Source: Bacteroidota bacterium
Lineage (GTDB): Bacteria; Bacteroidota; Ignavibacteria; Kapaibacteriales; UBA961
Length of the DNA: 64,000 nucleotides
Assembly (NCBI GenBank): GCA_018266765.1
Contig: JAFDZU010000001.1
Coordinates: 1 to 64,000 of the forward strand
Reading direction: 5' to 3'
Below are positions 55,730 through 63,458 of this stretch, one piece after another. The notes beneath the pieces were generated by a model. That model saw only the letters and a program-made list of their open reading frames with translations. It ran no database searches and had not been told where the DNA came from. The position numbers were made by a program, and so were the translations under genes. Every line of letters starts with the position of its first letter. Positions within the stretch are counted from its first letter, which is position 1.

Positions 55730-57286
55730 ATGAGCAATAGAAGTATGATACCTCCATTTTTTCGGAAATTGTGGTTTAAGATAGCCGTCCCAACGGCTAT
55801 CTTAACATTTGTTTGTATCGAAACAACAGTTTCTTTTCTTTTAAATCAATCTCTGCTTCTGACACAATCTGAAATTCAAAAAAAACTCTCATCTATTGCA
55901 AGTGCCGCCACTCTCCACATTTCTGCAAAAGATCATTATGATGCATTAGCATCAGACACATCAATTTCAAGACCGGCATATCAACGTATTCACACTGAAC
56001 TCTTAAACCTTAAAAATGTCATCGGATTTAAAGAACATTTTTATACTTTATTACCAAATAAAGGAGATACAACTTGGTTTGGTATAATGTCGCATCCTAC
56101 TTCATTTTCAGGACATATTCATATTTTTCGTGATTCTACTGTTCGCAAAGTGTTCGAAAGTGCTTTACACGAAAAGATAACAACTTCTACTGCTATTTAT
56201 AATGACGATAATGGAACATGGATTTCTGCTTTTGCACCAATTCTCGATTCAACAGGCAAAGCAGTAGCAGTTTTGGAAGCAGATTTGACGTATAAAGAAT
56301 ACCTTTCAACAGAAGAGAAGCTAAAAATGGAATCTAATATTGCACGGAGTGCCGGAGCGGTTGTAAGTGGTCTACTTGGAATGATTCTTGGAGTGTTAAT
56401 TGCAAAACCTATTTCAACTGTGAGTAATGCTGTTTCAACTATTGCCGATAATGATTTCCAAGGTAATGTAAAAGTCCCTTTACTTCTCAAGCATTTGCCT
56501 GATGAAACATCAAGTTTGATTACTAATTTCAATCAAATGGCGGCAAAATTAGGAACTACTCTCGCTGATTTGCGCCAAGCAAATATCCGACTCGAATCTC
56601 TCGACAATGCAAAATCAGTATTCCTAAAGTTTATTGCTCACGAACTCCGCACTCCTCTCAATGGATTGAATTCTCTAAGTTTTATCCCTAAACTTCAAGT
56701 ACTCGAACCTGATACAGCTGAAATCTTAGCAGATGGAATTCAGAGTGCAGAACGACTTAAAGAATTTGCTTTTTCGGCAGAGCAATATATTCAAGCACTG
56801 AACCACACACCTCACACAGAAATACCCGAATCAACAAATTTTTGTGAAATGATGCAGTATATAATCGGAGATTCGATGCAAAAAGCTGAAACGATGAAGA
56901 TAACCTGCACTTACAAACAATCTGACAATGAATTACTAACATGTGTACCCTATGATGTAGTCGAGAAAATAATTGCTCCACTACTTGAAAACGCATTAAA
57001 GTTTAACACAGTAAACGGAAGTATTTCTATCGAAGTGATGAAAATGAATTCGCTCATTTGTTGTATGATTGAAGATTCGGGAGTAGGATTTCCACAGTCT
57101 TATTCTGATAGAATATTCGAGCCGTATTTTGTAGCTAATATCCAACAACACAGTCAAGGTTCAGGTGTTAGTTTGGCAACTGCTAAAGTTCTTGCCGAAC
57201 ATTATCACGGAACAATTCGAGCCAATAGTTTGGGCGAAGGTCAAGGAAGTGTATTTATCGTAAGTTTGCCTCTTGCTACTTCTTGA
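55730..57286 (+). CDS. Orphan membrane sensor histidine kinase
   Basis: 518 residues. An N-terminal helix (about 17-38) leads to a periplasmic sensor (40-195), whose TAIYNDDNGTWISAFAPILD and VAVLEADLTYKEYL resemble Cache-type domains. A second helix (about 204-225) is followed by a HAMP-like segment and HisKA with FIAHELRTPLNGL (His304). HATPase has LLENALKFN and EDSGVGFPQ; the G2 box is changed to GSGVSLATAKV. No response regulator is near. It begins 11 bases after speA and ends seven bases before the iron-sulphur gene, so the three may share a transcript. Confidence 0.85.
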   Translation: MSNRSMIPPFFRKLWFKIAVPTAILTFVCIETTVSFLLNQSLLLTQSEIQKKLSSIASAATLHISAKDHYDALASDTSISRPAYQRIHTELLNLKNVIGFKEHFYTLLPNKGDTTWFGIMSHPTSFSGHIHIFRDSTVRKVFESALHEKITTSTAIYNDDNGTWISAFAPILDSTGKAVAVLEADLTYKEYLSTEEKLKMESNIARSAGAVVSGLLGMILGVLIAKPISTVSNAVSTIADNDFQGNVKVPLLLKHLPDETSSLITNFNQMAAKLGTTLADLRQANIRLESLDNAKSVFLKFIAHELRTPLNGLNSLSFIPKLQVLEPDTAEILADGIQSAERLKEFAFSAEQYIQALNHTPHTEIPESTNFCEMMQYIIGDSMQKAETMKITCTYKQSDNELLTCVPYDVVEKIIAPLLENALKFNTVNGSISIEVMKMNSLICCMIEDSGVGFPQSYSDRIFEPYFVANIQQHSQGSGVSLATAKVLAEHYHGTIRANSLGEGQGSVFIVSLPLATS

Positions 57287-57293
57287 ACGTACA

Positions 57294-58277
57294 ATGATTA
57301 CTCCCGAATTTGAAATTGATATACTCGCTTCTCAAGATTCACCTCCTGCCTTTGCGTGGGATGATTGGTATCGAGGAGTTGGAGGTCGGACAATTGATAT
57401 TCCCGAAGCTGATGAATACATGCATAAAATTCAAACGGAACAATATCCACGGTTTGAAGGAGAAATTTCATCACATAAACAAAACTATTCACCGGAAGAT
57501 GCATCAAAACTTATTAAACTAAAAGCAATTGAATTTGGCGCAGATATAGTTGGAATTTGCAGAATAGAACCATCCGACATTTACCAAGGAAGAACAGTAA
57601 AAGAAGAGTTTGCCATCGCCGTTGGACAAAGAATGAAATGGAGTGAATTTCAGAATGTTCCGTCGGATGAATCGGCTATCGAATGTTTGCGGATTTATTA
57701 TTCACTTGGTGAAACGGTCATTAAACTTGCAGAGTTTATTCGCTCGATTGGGTATGCGTGTACGGTCGAACATCCTGTTGGGGATAGCAATGTTTTACAT
57801 ATTCCGATTGGTTTGAAAGCGGGCTTTGGCGAACTTGGAAGACACGGCTCGATTATCCATCCCAAACTTGGGCCGCTGTTCAGAATGGGAAGCGTACTTA
57901 CTTCCCTTCCAATGGAAATAGACTATCCGATTGATGCTGGCATTGCGAAATTTTGTGATAACTGTCGTGCTTGCAGGATTTACTGTCCTGCCGATGCTAT
58001 CGGTGACAATCGAACTCCCGAAGGAGGAAAAGACCATCTTGGCAATGACCGTTATATGGTAGATACCGGCAAATGTTTTCCGTATTTTGCCGAACACAAA
58101 TATTGTTCTATTTGCTTACCGGTATGTGTTTATAATCATAAAGAATGGGCAAAAGATTTCACAGGAACTCCAACCAAACTTTTCCCCGAAATAGCAATGG
58201 AAACTCCCCCGCCGCCTTGCGACTCCGTCAGTGAATCACAAAAACATCGCTATCCCTTAGTTAAACGTGGTGAATAA
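57294..58277 (+). CDS. Reductive-dehalogenase-like 4Fe-4S protein without Tat signal
   Basis: 327 residues. The N-terminal half (LKAIEFGADIVGICRIEPSD, GLKAGFGELGRHGSIIHP) resembles the corrinoid-binding part of RdhA and QueG. The C-terminal half has a 2x4Fe-4S arrangement: CDNCRACRIYCPADAI, then CFPYFAEHKYCSICLPVCVYN, which follows the RdhA pattern more closely than the QueG one. The Tat signal and membrane-anchor gene of respiratory RdhA are missing, and it is shorter than the 450-500 residues usual there, suggesting a cytosolic catabolic-type or epoxyqueuosine-like enzyme. The ATG at 57294 is used; the frame is open to a TTG at 57273. Substrate unknown. Confidence 0.72.
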   Translation: MITPEFEIDILASQDSPPAFAWDDWYRGVGGRTIDIPEADEYMHKIQTEQYPRFEGEISSHKQNYSPEDASKLIKLKAIEFGADIVGICRIEPSDIYQGRTVKEEFAIAVGQRMKWSEFQNVPSDESAIECLRIYYSLGETVIKLAEFIRSIGYACTVEHPVGDSNVLHIPIGLKAGFGELGRHGSIIHPKLGPLFRMGSVLTSLPMEIDYPIDAGIAKFCDNCRACRIYCPADAIGDNRTPEGGKDHLGNDRYMVDTGKCFPYFAEHKYCSICLPVCVYNHKEWAKDFTGTPTKLFPEIAMETPPPPCDSVSESQKHRYPLVKRGE

Positions 58278-58365
58278 AATTATGTTCATTTTGGGAGTAG
58301 TTGTAGTTTCGCCTTAGTGGGAAAACAATTTTTCAGTATAAAACCAGCATTTTAAAACAGATTTT

Positions 58366-58400
58366 AAGTCCAACTGATTGTTACAACTAACTTCAATTAT
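58366..58400. repeat. Copy of the GTTGTTACAAC-type palindromic repeat
   Basis: AAGTCCAACTGATTGTTAC followed by AACTAACTTCAATTATT resembles the cluster copies at 60101-60140 and 60258-60298 base by base over most of 35 positions. It is the only copy outside the 60 kb cluster that I found. It lies between convergent genes, in the 163-base gap before the permease. Confidence 0.5.
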
Positions 58401-58440
58401 TTATATTTATAGAGAGTTATTGAAAACTATACTTTTCATC

Positions 58441-59271
58441 CTATTCCTTCAGTGCGCCTGCCGTTAGACCTTGAATTATCCGTTTGTGAAAGAACACAAA
58501 CATCAAGAGTATCGGTAGAGCAGAAATGCTCGCACCTGCCATTAAATGTCCCCAATCAATGGATTGTTTCCCCAAATAAAACGCCAATCCGACAGGTAAC
58601 GTTCGCATTGATTCTTCATTGGTAAACAAAAAGGGAAATAAAAATGAATTCCAATTACTCAAAAACACATACATCGCAAGTACTGTCAAAATTGGTCTGG
58701 ATAATGGCATCACTATCTTCCAGAGAATATACCATTCCCCTGCTCCGTCAATTCTTGCAGCATCTTCTATTTCAGCAGGCAAAGCCAGAATATACTGTCT
58801 GACTAAAAATACGCCGAGCGGCGTAACGAGCCACGGAACAACTAGTGCGAAATACGTATTAATCCACCCAAATTCTACCATAAGCCGATATAATGGTATC
58901 ATTATCACTTGCTGAGGAATCATCATCACACCCAACACCGAACCAAATACCCATCGTTTACCATAGAATTTCCTACGTGCGAGTGCATAACCCACCCAAA
59001 GACAAAACACGACATTTCCGGTAGTAACAAGCAGAGCGACAATTGTTGAATTGAGAAAATATTTTCCAAAAGCATCCGAATTAAGTGCATCGGTATAATT
59101 ACCTATCGTAGTTGGTGCAGTGATAAGACCACCTATCGAATCGTAACTTTCGGGGTGTTGCCGTAAAGATAATAATAACATCCATGCCATTGGTGCAATC
59201 ATTCCAAGTGCAATAATCCCAAGAAGTACGTAGAGTGCAGTTTTAATCCAAGGAGATGTTTTTTCAACCAT
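58441..59271 (-). CDS. Carbohydrate ABC transporter permease (MalG/LacG-like)
   Basis: 276 residues with about six membrane helices. The EAA loop EIEDAARIDGAGEWYILWKI and PLSRPILTVL contacts the ATPase, and the C-terminus HKRIIQGLTAGALKE is typical of MalG. It imports sugar or polyol together with a second permease, a binding protein and an ATPase, none of which is in the window. It stands alone between an oppositely oriented iron-sulphur gene and rsmD. Either the partner genes are elsewhere or it has been left by rearrangement; the reading frame itself is intact. Confidence 0.9.
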   Translation of the reverse strand: MVEKTSPWIKTALYVLLGIIALGMIAPMAWMLLLSLRQHPESYDSIGGLITAPTTIGNYTDALNSDAFGKYFLNSTIVALLVTTGNVVFCLWVGYALARRKFYGKRWVFGSVLGVMMIPQQVIMIPLYRLMVEFGWINTYFALVVPWLVTPLGVFLVRQYILALPAEIEDAARIDGAGEWYILWKIVMPLSRPILTVLAMYVFLSNWNSFLFPFLFTNEESMRTLPVGLAFYLGKQSIDWGHLMAGASISALPILLMFVFFHKRIIQGLTAGALKE

Positions 59272-59439
59272 TGCGGAATTTATTTAATAATCTGTGTGGA
59301 CAGAATAAAGAAGAATTCTTGTTTGAGAAATAAACGACTATTTCAATTATGTTCATTCAGGTTTTACGTTGTATGTATTGCAAAAGTATTATTTTGACAT
59401 CGCATAACAAAGAAAGTATCAAAATAAAAACCATTACGC

Positions 59440-60000
59440 ATGAGAATCATTGCAGGTAAGTTCAAAGGCAGAACAATTACAACTTCTGCGCCGTCGGGTG
59501 TACGTCCAACGACAGACCGTGCACGCGAAACCATTTTCAACATACTGAACACGTTAATTGATTTTGAAGGAATACGGGTTCTTGATTTATGTGCAGGAAC
59601 CGGCGCATTAGGTTTGGAAGCGTTAAGTCGTGGCGCGGAGTATTGCTGTTTTGTAGAGCTATCGCATATAACAGCCAATTTATTACACAAAACACTTGTT
59701 CAATTCACTGTCGAACCTTCGCAATATAATGTAGTTACTATGGATAGTCGGTTATTTGTTTCGAAGTTTTCTCGTTCTGCCGGACAGCCCTTTGATTTGA
59801 TATTCACAGACCCACCATATAAGAATAAACTCATCAATCCTTTGTTCAAATTACTTAAAGAAAATCAATTACTTGTGGATGGCGGTTTATTCGTAGCCGA
59901 ACATGATATTCGTGAGATTGTACTTCAACCGGAAGGATTTGAGAAGATAAATACAAGGCAATTTGGTGAAACGGTTGTAGATTTTTTCGGGATGGATTGA
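59440..60000 (+). CDS. rsmD: 16S rRNA (guanine(966)-N2)-methyltransferase
   Basis: 186 residues. A class I SAM methyltransferase that modifies G966 of 16S rRNA in the assembled 30S. RIIAGKFKGRTITT is the N-terminal signature and PTTDRARETIFNIL a conserved start segment. DLCAGTGALGLEALSRGA is SAM motif I. FTDPPYKNKLI is the NPPY-type catalytic motif (DPPY). The length fits E. coli RsmD (198). The ATG at 59440 is the natural start. It is divergent from the permease and ends just before the repeat cluster. Confidence 0.94.
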   Translation: MRIIAGKFKGRTITTSAPSGVRPTTDRARETIFNILNTLIDFEGIRVLDLCAGTGALGLEALSRGAEYCCFVELSHITANLLHKTLVQFTVEPSQYNVVTMDSRLFVSKFSRSAGQPFDLIFTDPPYKNKLINPLFKLLKENQLLVDGGLFVAEHDIREIVLQPEGFEKINTRQFGETVVDFFGMD

Positions 60001-60034
60001 TATGTGGGTGAATGTATTGGACATTGAACTTCTT

Positions 60035-60065
60035 GAATATATATTTCAGTCAAATTATTGTTTTT
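60035..60065 (+). repeat. Direct repeat A, copy 1 (31 bases)
   Basis: Starts GAATATATATTTCAGTCAAA and runs on through TTATTG and a T tract. It recurs without a mismatch at 60191-60221. The T run after it is longer in the second copy. Confidence 0.9.
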
Positions 60066-60072
60066 ATTCAGC

Positions 60073-60100
60073 TTCAATTACTTGCCAACTAAAAAGTTAT
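60073..60100 (+). repeat. Direct repeat B, copy 1 (28 bases)
   Basis: Starts TTCAATTACTTGCCAAC and ends AAAGTTAT. It matches 60285-60312 with two differences (A/T at two positions). A looser third version with TTTAAGTATTTGCC starts near 60129. Confidence 0.8.
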
Positions 60101-60107
60101 TAAAGTC

Positions 60108-60130
60108 AATTCAGTTGTTACAACTGAATT
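60108..60130. repeat. Perfect palindrome, 11-base arms
   Basis: AATTCAGTTGT (60108-60118), a central T, then ACAACTGAATT (60120-60130). The core GTTGTTACAAC recurs, with changes, at 60168-60178, near 60236 and near 60269, and at 58377-58387. Confidence 0.9.
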
Positions 60131-60163
60131 TAAGTATTTGCCAAATAAAATATTATAGAGAAA

Positions 60164-60182
60164 GTCGGTTGTAACAACCGAC
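60164..60182. repeat. Perfect palindrome, 9-base arms
   Basis: GTCGGTTGT (60164-60172), a central A, then ACAACCGAC (60174-60182). It differs from the previous copy by compensating changes in both arms, C-G pairs replacing A-T, which keeps the stem intact. Confidence 0.9.
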
Positions 60183-60190
60183 CGGACTGG

Positions 60191-60221
60191 GAATATATAT
60201 TTCAGTCAAATTATTGTTTTT
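60191..60221 (+). repeat. Direct repeat A, copy 2 (31 bases)
   Basis: Identical to the first copy over 31 bases, starting GAATATATATTTCAGTCAAA. It is followed by a longer T tract and then by the segment TTTAAAGTCAAGTCGGTTGT at 60221-60240. Confidence 0.9.
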
Positions 60222-60345
60222 TTAAAGTCAAGTCGGTTGTTTACCACCGTGCATTTTAAAGTCAAGTCGGTTGTTACAAGCGATTTCAATTACTTGCCTA
60301 CTATAAAGTTATGATGTAGGTCGGAAATAACAAACAACCGAACGG
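60221..60345. repeat. Further palindromic-repeat copies and direct repeat B, copy 2
   Basis: TTTAAAGTCAAGTCGGTTGT occurs at 60221-60240 and again at 60255-60274, 20 of 20 bases. The second continues as TACAAGCGATTT into direct repeat B (60285-60312). A degenerate inverted copy is seen at about 60319-60340 (GTCGGAAATAACAAACAACC). The arms suggest an interspersed element of about 60 bases with a variable palindrome at one end. Confidence 0.7.
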
Positions 60346-60416
60346 AATACGTGATTTCTTTAAGGATGGGAATAGTCCAAAGGACATTCGTATTTTCTCT
60401 TACACCGCCAACTATT

Positions 60417-61592
60417 TTAATTATCAGTTAATTGTCCTTTTCTTCCGGCAGAAATTCCAACCCAAATAACAGAAAGAATAAACGACAATCCAAATGTTAA
60501 TAGTAGCATCATTGTGCGTTTTGGCGTGGCTCGTTGGCGTGGTTTTACTGCTTTATCCAATACCAAAACGACGGGTACATCGCGCGCTTCTTGAATTGCT
60601 TCTTGCATACGTTGTGATTCTAAATATGCGTTGATTTGTTCTTGAATTTTCATATCTCTCATGAGATTCACATATTTTCGTCCAAGATGAGGGACATTTT
60701 GTAGAGGGATTGAATATTTATCCGTTTGAGCAATTCCACCGTTTTGGGCTTTTTCATATTGAGCTTGCAAGTCTTTCACTTTTTGTTCAAACGATTGCAC
60801 CACCGGAGAATTCAATTGATATTGCTCTTTGATTGCTCCAAGTTCTATTTGCGCTTTACTTAATTCAGTACCGATGCTCACTGCACCTGATACAATAGCT
60901 TTCGTTTGATCATCAATTGTAAACACTTTGTTCGTCAATTGAAATTGTTCCATTGCTTCTTGAGTCGAGTCAAGTTTTTGTTTGGTTATTACCATCAGGC
61001 GTTCGATAAATTCACGAGTTTTACGAGCAGTCGAAACATTTTTTTCGCGAAGCATTTGGTCTAAACAAAAGGTAATTGAATTTGCAATATCACTTGAAAG
61101 TTGTGAAGCAATATCAATTTCTTGTTGGGATGCGAAATAATGCGTGCCGATAGTACATTCAATTCCTGTTACCCCTGTTCGTACTCTGGAGTCAATATAA
61201 AGCGAAGCTTTTATAGTATTTAAAATAGTAGCAGTATCCATTCCTTTAAAGAACGGATGTTTAGGCAAATTGAGGTTTTGAATTACTCGTTCAATAAGAG
61301 AATTACTGGTAATAATATCAACCGATACAGGCGAAGATTTAGAGTCCATTCCTCCTAAAGATATTCCCGGAGCGGCACTTTGAAGTAATGCGGCAAGTCC
61401 ACCGCCGCTGCTACGTTGTTCGGGAGGCATAAGAGTAGTGATAGCAACAAAGGATTGGGGCATTATAAAGCTATAAATACCAACACTGACTACTGCTATT
61501 AAAACAAATACAACGATAAAACGCATTCTATGGCGAAGTACAACTAAAAAATCACTAAGTGAAATGCTTGTATATTCTTGTGTTTCTTGCAT
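60417..61592 (-). CDS. Wzz-domain polysaccharide chain-length/export protein
   Basis: 391 residues. A membrane helix near the N-terminus (about 25-46, RFIVVFVLIAVVSVGIYSFI) precedes the Wzz domain, which opens FVAITTLMPPEQRSSGGG. A long coiled-coil region (about 190-320, with TRKTREFIERLMVITKQKLD) and the GNVR-like PKRTMMLLLTFGLSFILSVI tail form the second membrane helix. Such proteins set the length of exported polysaccharide; no kinase domain is attached. The ATG at 61592 is chosen over a TTG at 61625 because MQETQEYTSISLSDF reads like the family start. It follows the Wza-like gene by 38 bases. Confidence 0.88.
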   Translation of the reverse strand: MQETQEYTSISLSDFLVVLRHRMRFIVVFVLIAVVSVGIYSFIMPQSFVAITTLMPPEQRSSGGGLAALLQSAAPGISLGGMDSKSSPVSVDIITSNSLIERVIQNLNLPKHPFFKGMDTATILNTIKASLYIDSRVRTGVTGIECTIGTHYFASQQEIDIASQLSSDIANSITFCLDQMLREKNVSTARKTREFIERLMVITKQKLDSTQEAMEQFQLTNKVFTIDDQTKAIVSGAVSIGTELSKAQIELGAIKEQYQLNSPVVQSFEQKVKDLQAQYEKAQNGGIAQTDKYSIPLQNVPHLGRKYVNLMRDMKIQEQINAYLESQRMQEAIQEARDVPVVLVLDKAVKPRQRATPKRTMMLLLTFGLSFILSVIWVGISAGRKGQLTDN

Positions 61593-61630
61593 AAATTTTA
61601 AAAATGTGCGTTTTAATAAGACCAATTGCT

Positions 61631-63322
61631 TTACTTTTTCGACAATGTATAGATAACACCAACTACAGTAACGATTTGAGCTGTGATTGTGAGAACCGAT
61701 GTTAAAATATCCATAAATTTAACTTTTGATTCGGGAATTTCCGGAACCATAATATTATCCCCGGGTTCGACTATGGTATTTTTTTCAGATGCTAATAACT
61801 GTTCACCACGTGGTTTTACAACCAAAACTTCACTTTCATCTGCTTTATAAGCATAACCTCCTGCTAAACTAATATAATCCTTAAATGTATAGCTTGGTTT
61901 ATAAAGAATTTTACCCGGAATATTTACTCTACCTACTATATTGACAAAAATATTTTTCTCAGGTACATGAATTGAATCATCTTGTTTGAGATAAATTGTA
62001 TGTGCAGGGGAATTTTTATCCGCTAAATTAGTAAAATCAATAGCAATCATTCCGCGAATTTGGCGTTGTGCTTCTCTATAATATGCTTTTTCCCGTTCAG
62101 TCATCGAGCTTACCGGCTGACCAAGCAAACGGATATATTCATAATCAGGTTCTTCTTTTAAATCCCTGCGACGTATGAGAACAGCGTTTTCGATTGCGGC
62201 ATTTTGAGTAAAACCTCCTGTACGAGCGATAACATCAGCAACCGTTGTTCCGTTTGGATTAATACCATAACTTCCCGGAAATAATATTTCTCCTTTTACT
62301 GCTACCGTTGCACCGGAATGCCAATACGGTATTCGCCTTACAAATATTCTATCTCCCGAATGAATTGCTACATCATTCAAGAATTGTCCCACTCCACTTG
62401 ATAAGCTTTGTTGCCATCCATTTATATTGACTGATATTCGTTGAGTTTCCGATGAGGAATTAATAAAACGGATAATTTCGACTGAATCCAAAAAAGCAGA
62501 TGGAAGAACTCCTTGCGAGAAGCGAAGCATCGTCGAAAGCATATCACCTTCGACAAATTCAAATGCCCCGGGAGTACCGACTTCTCCATTTACTTCTATA
62601 ATTTCTCGTTCAGGATACGGGGCTACGTTGATTACATCACCACCTTGAAGGTTTGGATTACCTTCTTTTTCTCCCAAAAGATAGAATCGTGTTAAATCGG
62701 CTACTATTGGATTAGTCAGTCCTTCTCTACGAATCGTAATATGACGTTGAGAACCGTTATAGAGCATACGTCCTGCTCTTTCAATTACTTCCGACAATCT
62801 ATCAGCTGAAGAAGCAGGAATATATCCGGGAGAACGAACACTACCAATAACCGACACTTTGAATTGTCGTAATTTTCGTAATGAAAGTGAAACTGATTGA
62901 ACTTTATAAATCTTTGAAACTTTGGCTTCTACCATTTTTTCTGCTTCTGCAAGAGTTTTCCCTTTTACATTAATTGCTCCGATTCCGGGAATAATTAATC
63001 TTGCTTCGGGAGATATCGTCAAATCATAAATCTTTGGTTCGAGTGCTCCTATAAAAAGACTCACACCATCTTGAGGGCCAAGAATATATTCTTCAGGATT
63101 AATTGGTTGTTCTATTATTCCGGCGGCATCTTTAGCTGTTTCGGCAGATATTTTAACACCAACCGTATCGTATTCTCCCGGCTTAGCCATTTGTGGTTTT
63201 GGTAATTTAAGCGAAGGTATCTGAGCAAATGTTTGTGATGATTCGAATAAACAACTAAGTAAAATAGCAGTGATTATTCCATAATATGCAATTTTTCGTG
63301 GGTGTATTAACTTTGACAACAT
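61631..63322 (-). CDS. Wza-like polysaccharide export protein with SLBB domains
   Basis: 563 residues. A hydrophobic signal (about 12-34, ending SSQTFAQ) and the Poly_export domain (about 75-170: EYILGPQDGVSLFIG, RLIIPGIGAINVKGKTLAE) are followed by repeated SLBB units. These start VIGSVRSPGYIPAS (about 155), EVNGEVGTPGAFEF (about 250), AVKGEILFPGSYGI (about 340) and IVGRVNIPGKILYK (about 460). A C-terminal hydrophobic segment ends at VVGVIYTLSKK. It forms an outer-membrane or periplasmic channel for capsule or exopolysaccharide. It precedes the Wzz-like gene by 38 bases. Confidence 0.92.
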   Translation of the reverse strand: MLSKLIHPRKIAYYGIITAILLSCLFESSQTFAQIPSLKLPKPQMAKPGEYDTVGVKISAETAKDAAGIIEQPINPEEYILGPQDGVSLFIGALEPKIYDLTISPEARLIIPGIGAINVKGKTLAEAEKMVEAKVSKIYKVQSVSLSLRKLRQFKVSVIGSVRSPGYIPASSADRLSEVIERAGRMLYNGSQRHITIRREGLTNPIVADLTRFYLLGEKEGNPNLQGGDVINVAPYPEREIIEVNGEVGTPGAFEFVEGDMLSTMLRFSQGVLPSAFLDSVEIIRFINSSSETQRISVNINGWQQSLSSGVGQFLNDVAIHSGDRIFVRRIPYWHSGATVAVKGEILFPGSYGINPNGTTVADVIARTGGFTQNAAIENAVLIRRRDLKEEPDYEYIRLLGQPVSSMTEREKAYYREAQRQIRGMIAIDFTNLADKNSPAHTIYLKQDDSIHVPEKNIFVNIVGRVNIPGKILYKPSYTFKDYISLAGGYAYKADESEVLVVKPRGEQLLASEKNTIVEPGDNIMVPEIPESKVKFMDILTSVLTITAQIVTVVGVIYTLSKK

Positions 63323-63356
63323 AATAAGTTTGAGTATTTATTGAGAGATTTGACCA

Positions 63357-63364
63357 CAAAAATA
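63357..63364 (-). promoter_or_regulatory. Candidate -7 box (TATTTTTG) upstream of the Wza-like gene
   Basis: On the minus strand TATTTTTG fits TAnnTTTG and lies 34 bases before the ATG at 63322, in the 136-base gap after the pckA terminator. Confidence 0.38.
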
Positions 63365-63406
63365 GAAAAAAATTTACAGTCGGACAGATTCTTTTACTAA
63401 AACAAA

Positions 63407-63433
63407 AGCCGCTTTTCTTTTCAAAAAGCGGCT
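63407..63433 (-). terminator. Intrinsic terminator after pckA
   Basis: AGCCGCTTTT (63407-63416) pairs perfectly with AAAAGCGGCT (63424-63433) around a seven-base loop. Read on the minus strand it is followed by TTTGTTTTAG. It lies 25 bases beyond the pckA stop. Confidence 0.85.
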
Positions 63434-63458
63434 GTATACTGTTTTTATTCTATTCTAC

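Larger units (their letters stand above)
60001..60416. other. 416-base gene-free interval between rsmD and the wzz-like gene
   Basis: No credible gene on either strand. It is filled by repeats (31-base direct repeat, 28-base direct repeat with two differences, and several GTTGTTACAAC-type palindromes) from 60035 to about 60345, described separately. From 60346 to 60416 I see only a short GTCC-AAA-GGAC hairpin (60375-60385), without a T tract. No terminator of ordinary form was recognised for either flanking gene; the palindromes may do that job. Confidence 0.6.

Noticed and set aside
60001-60416. The repeats as a CRISPR array
   Set aside because: Repeat units differ in length and spacing, spacers are not uniform, and no cas gene is nearby.
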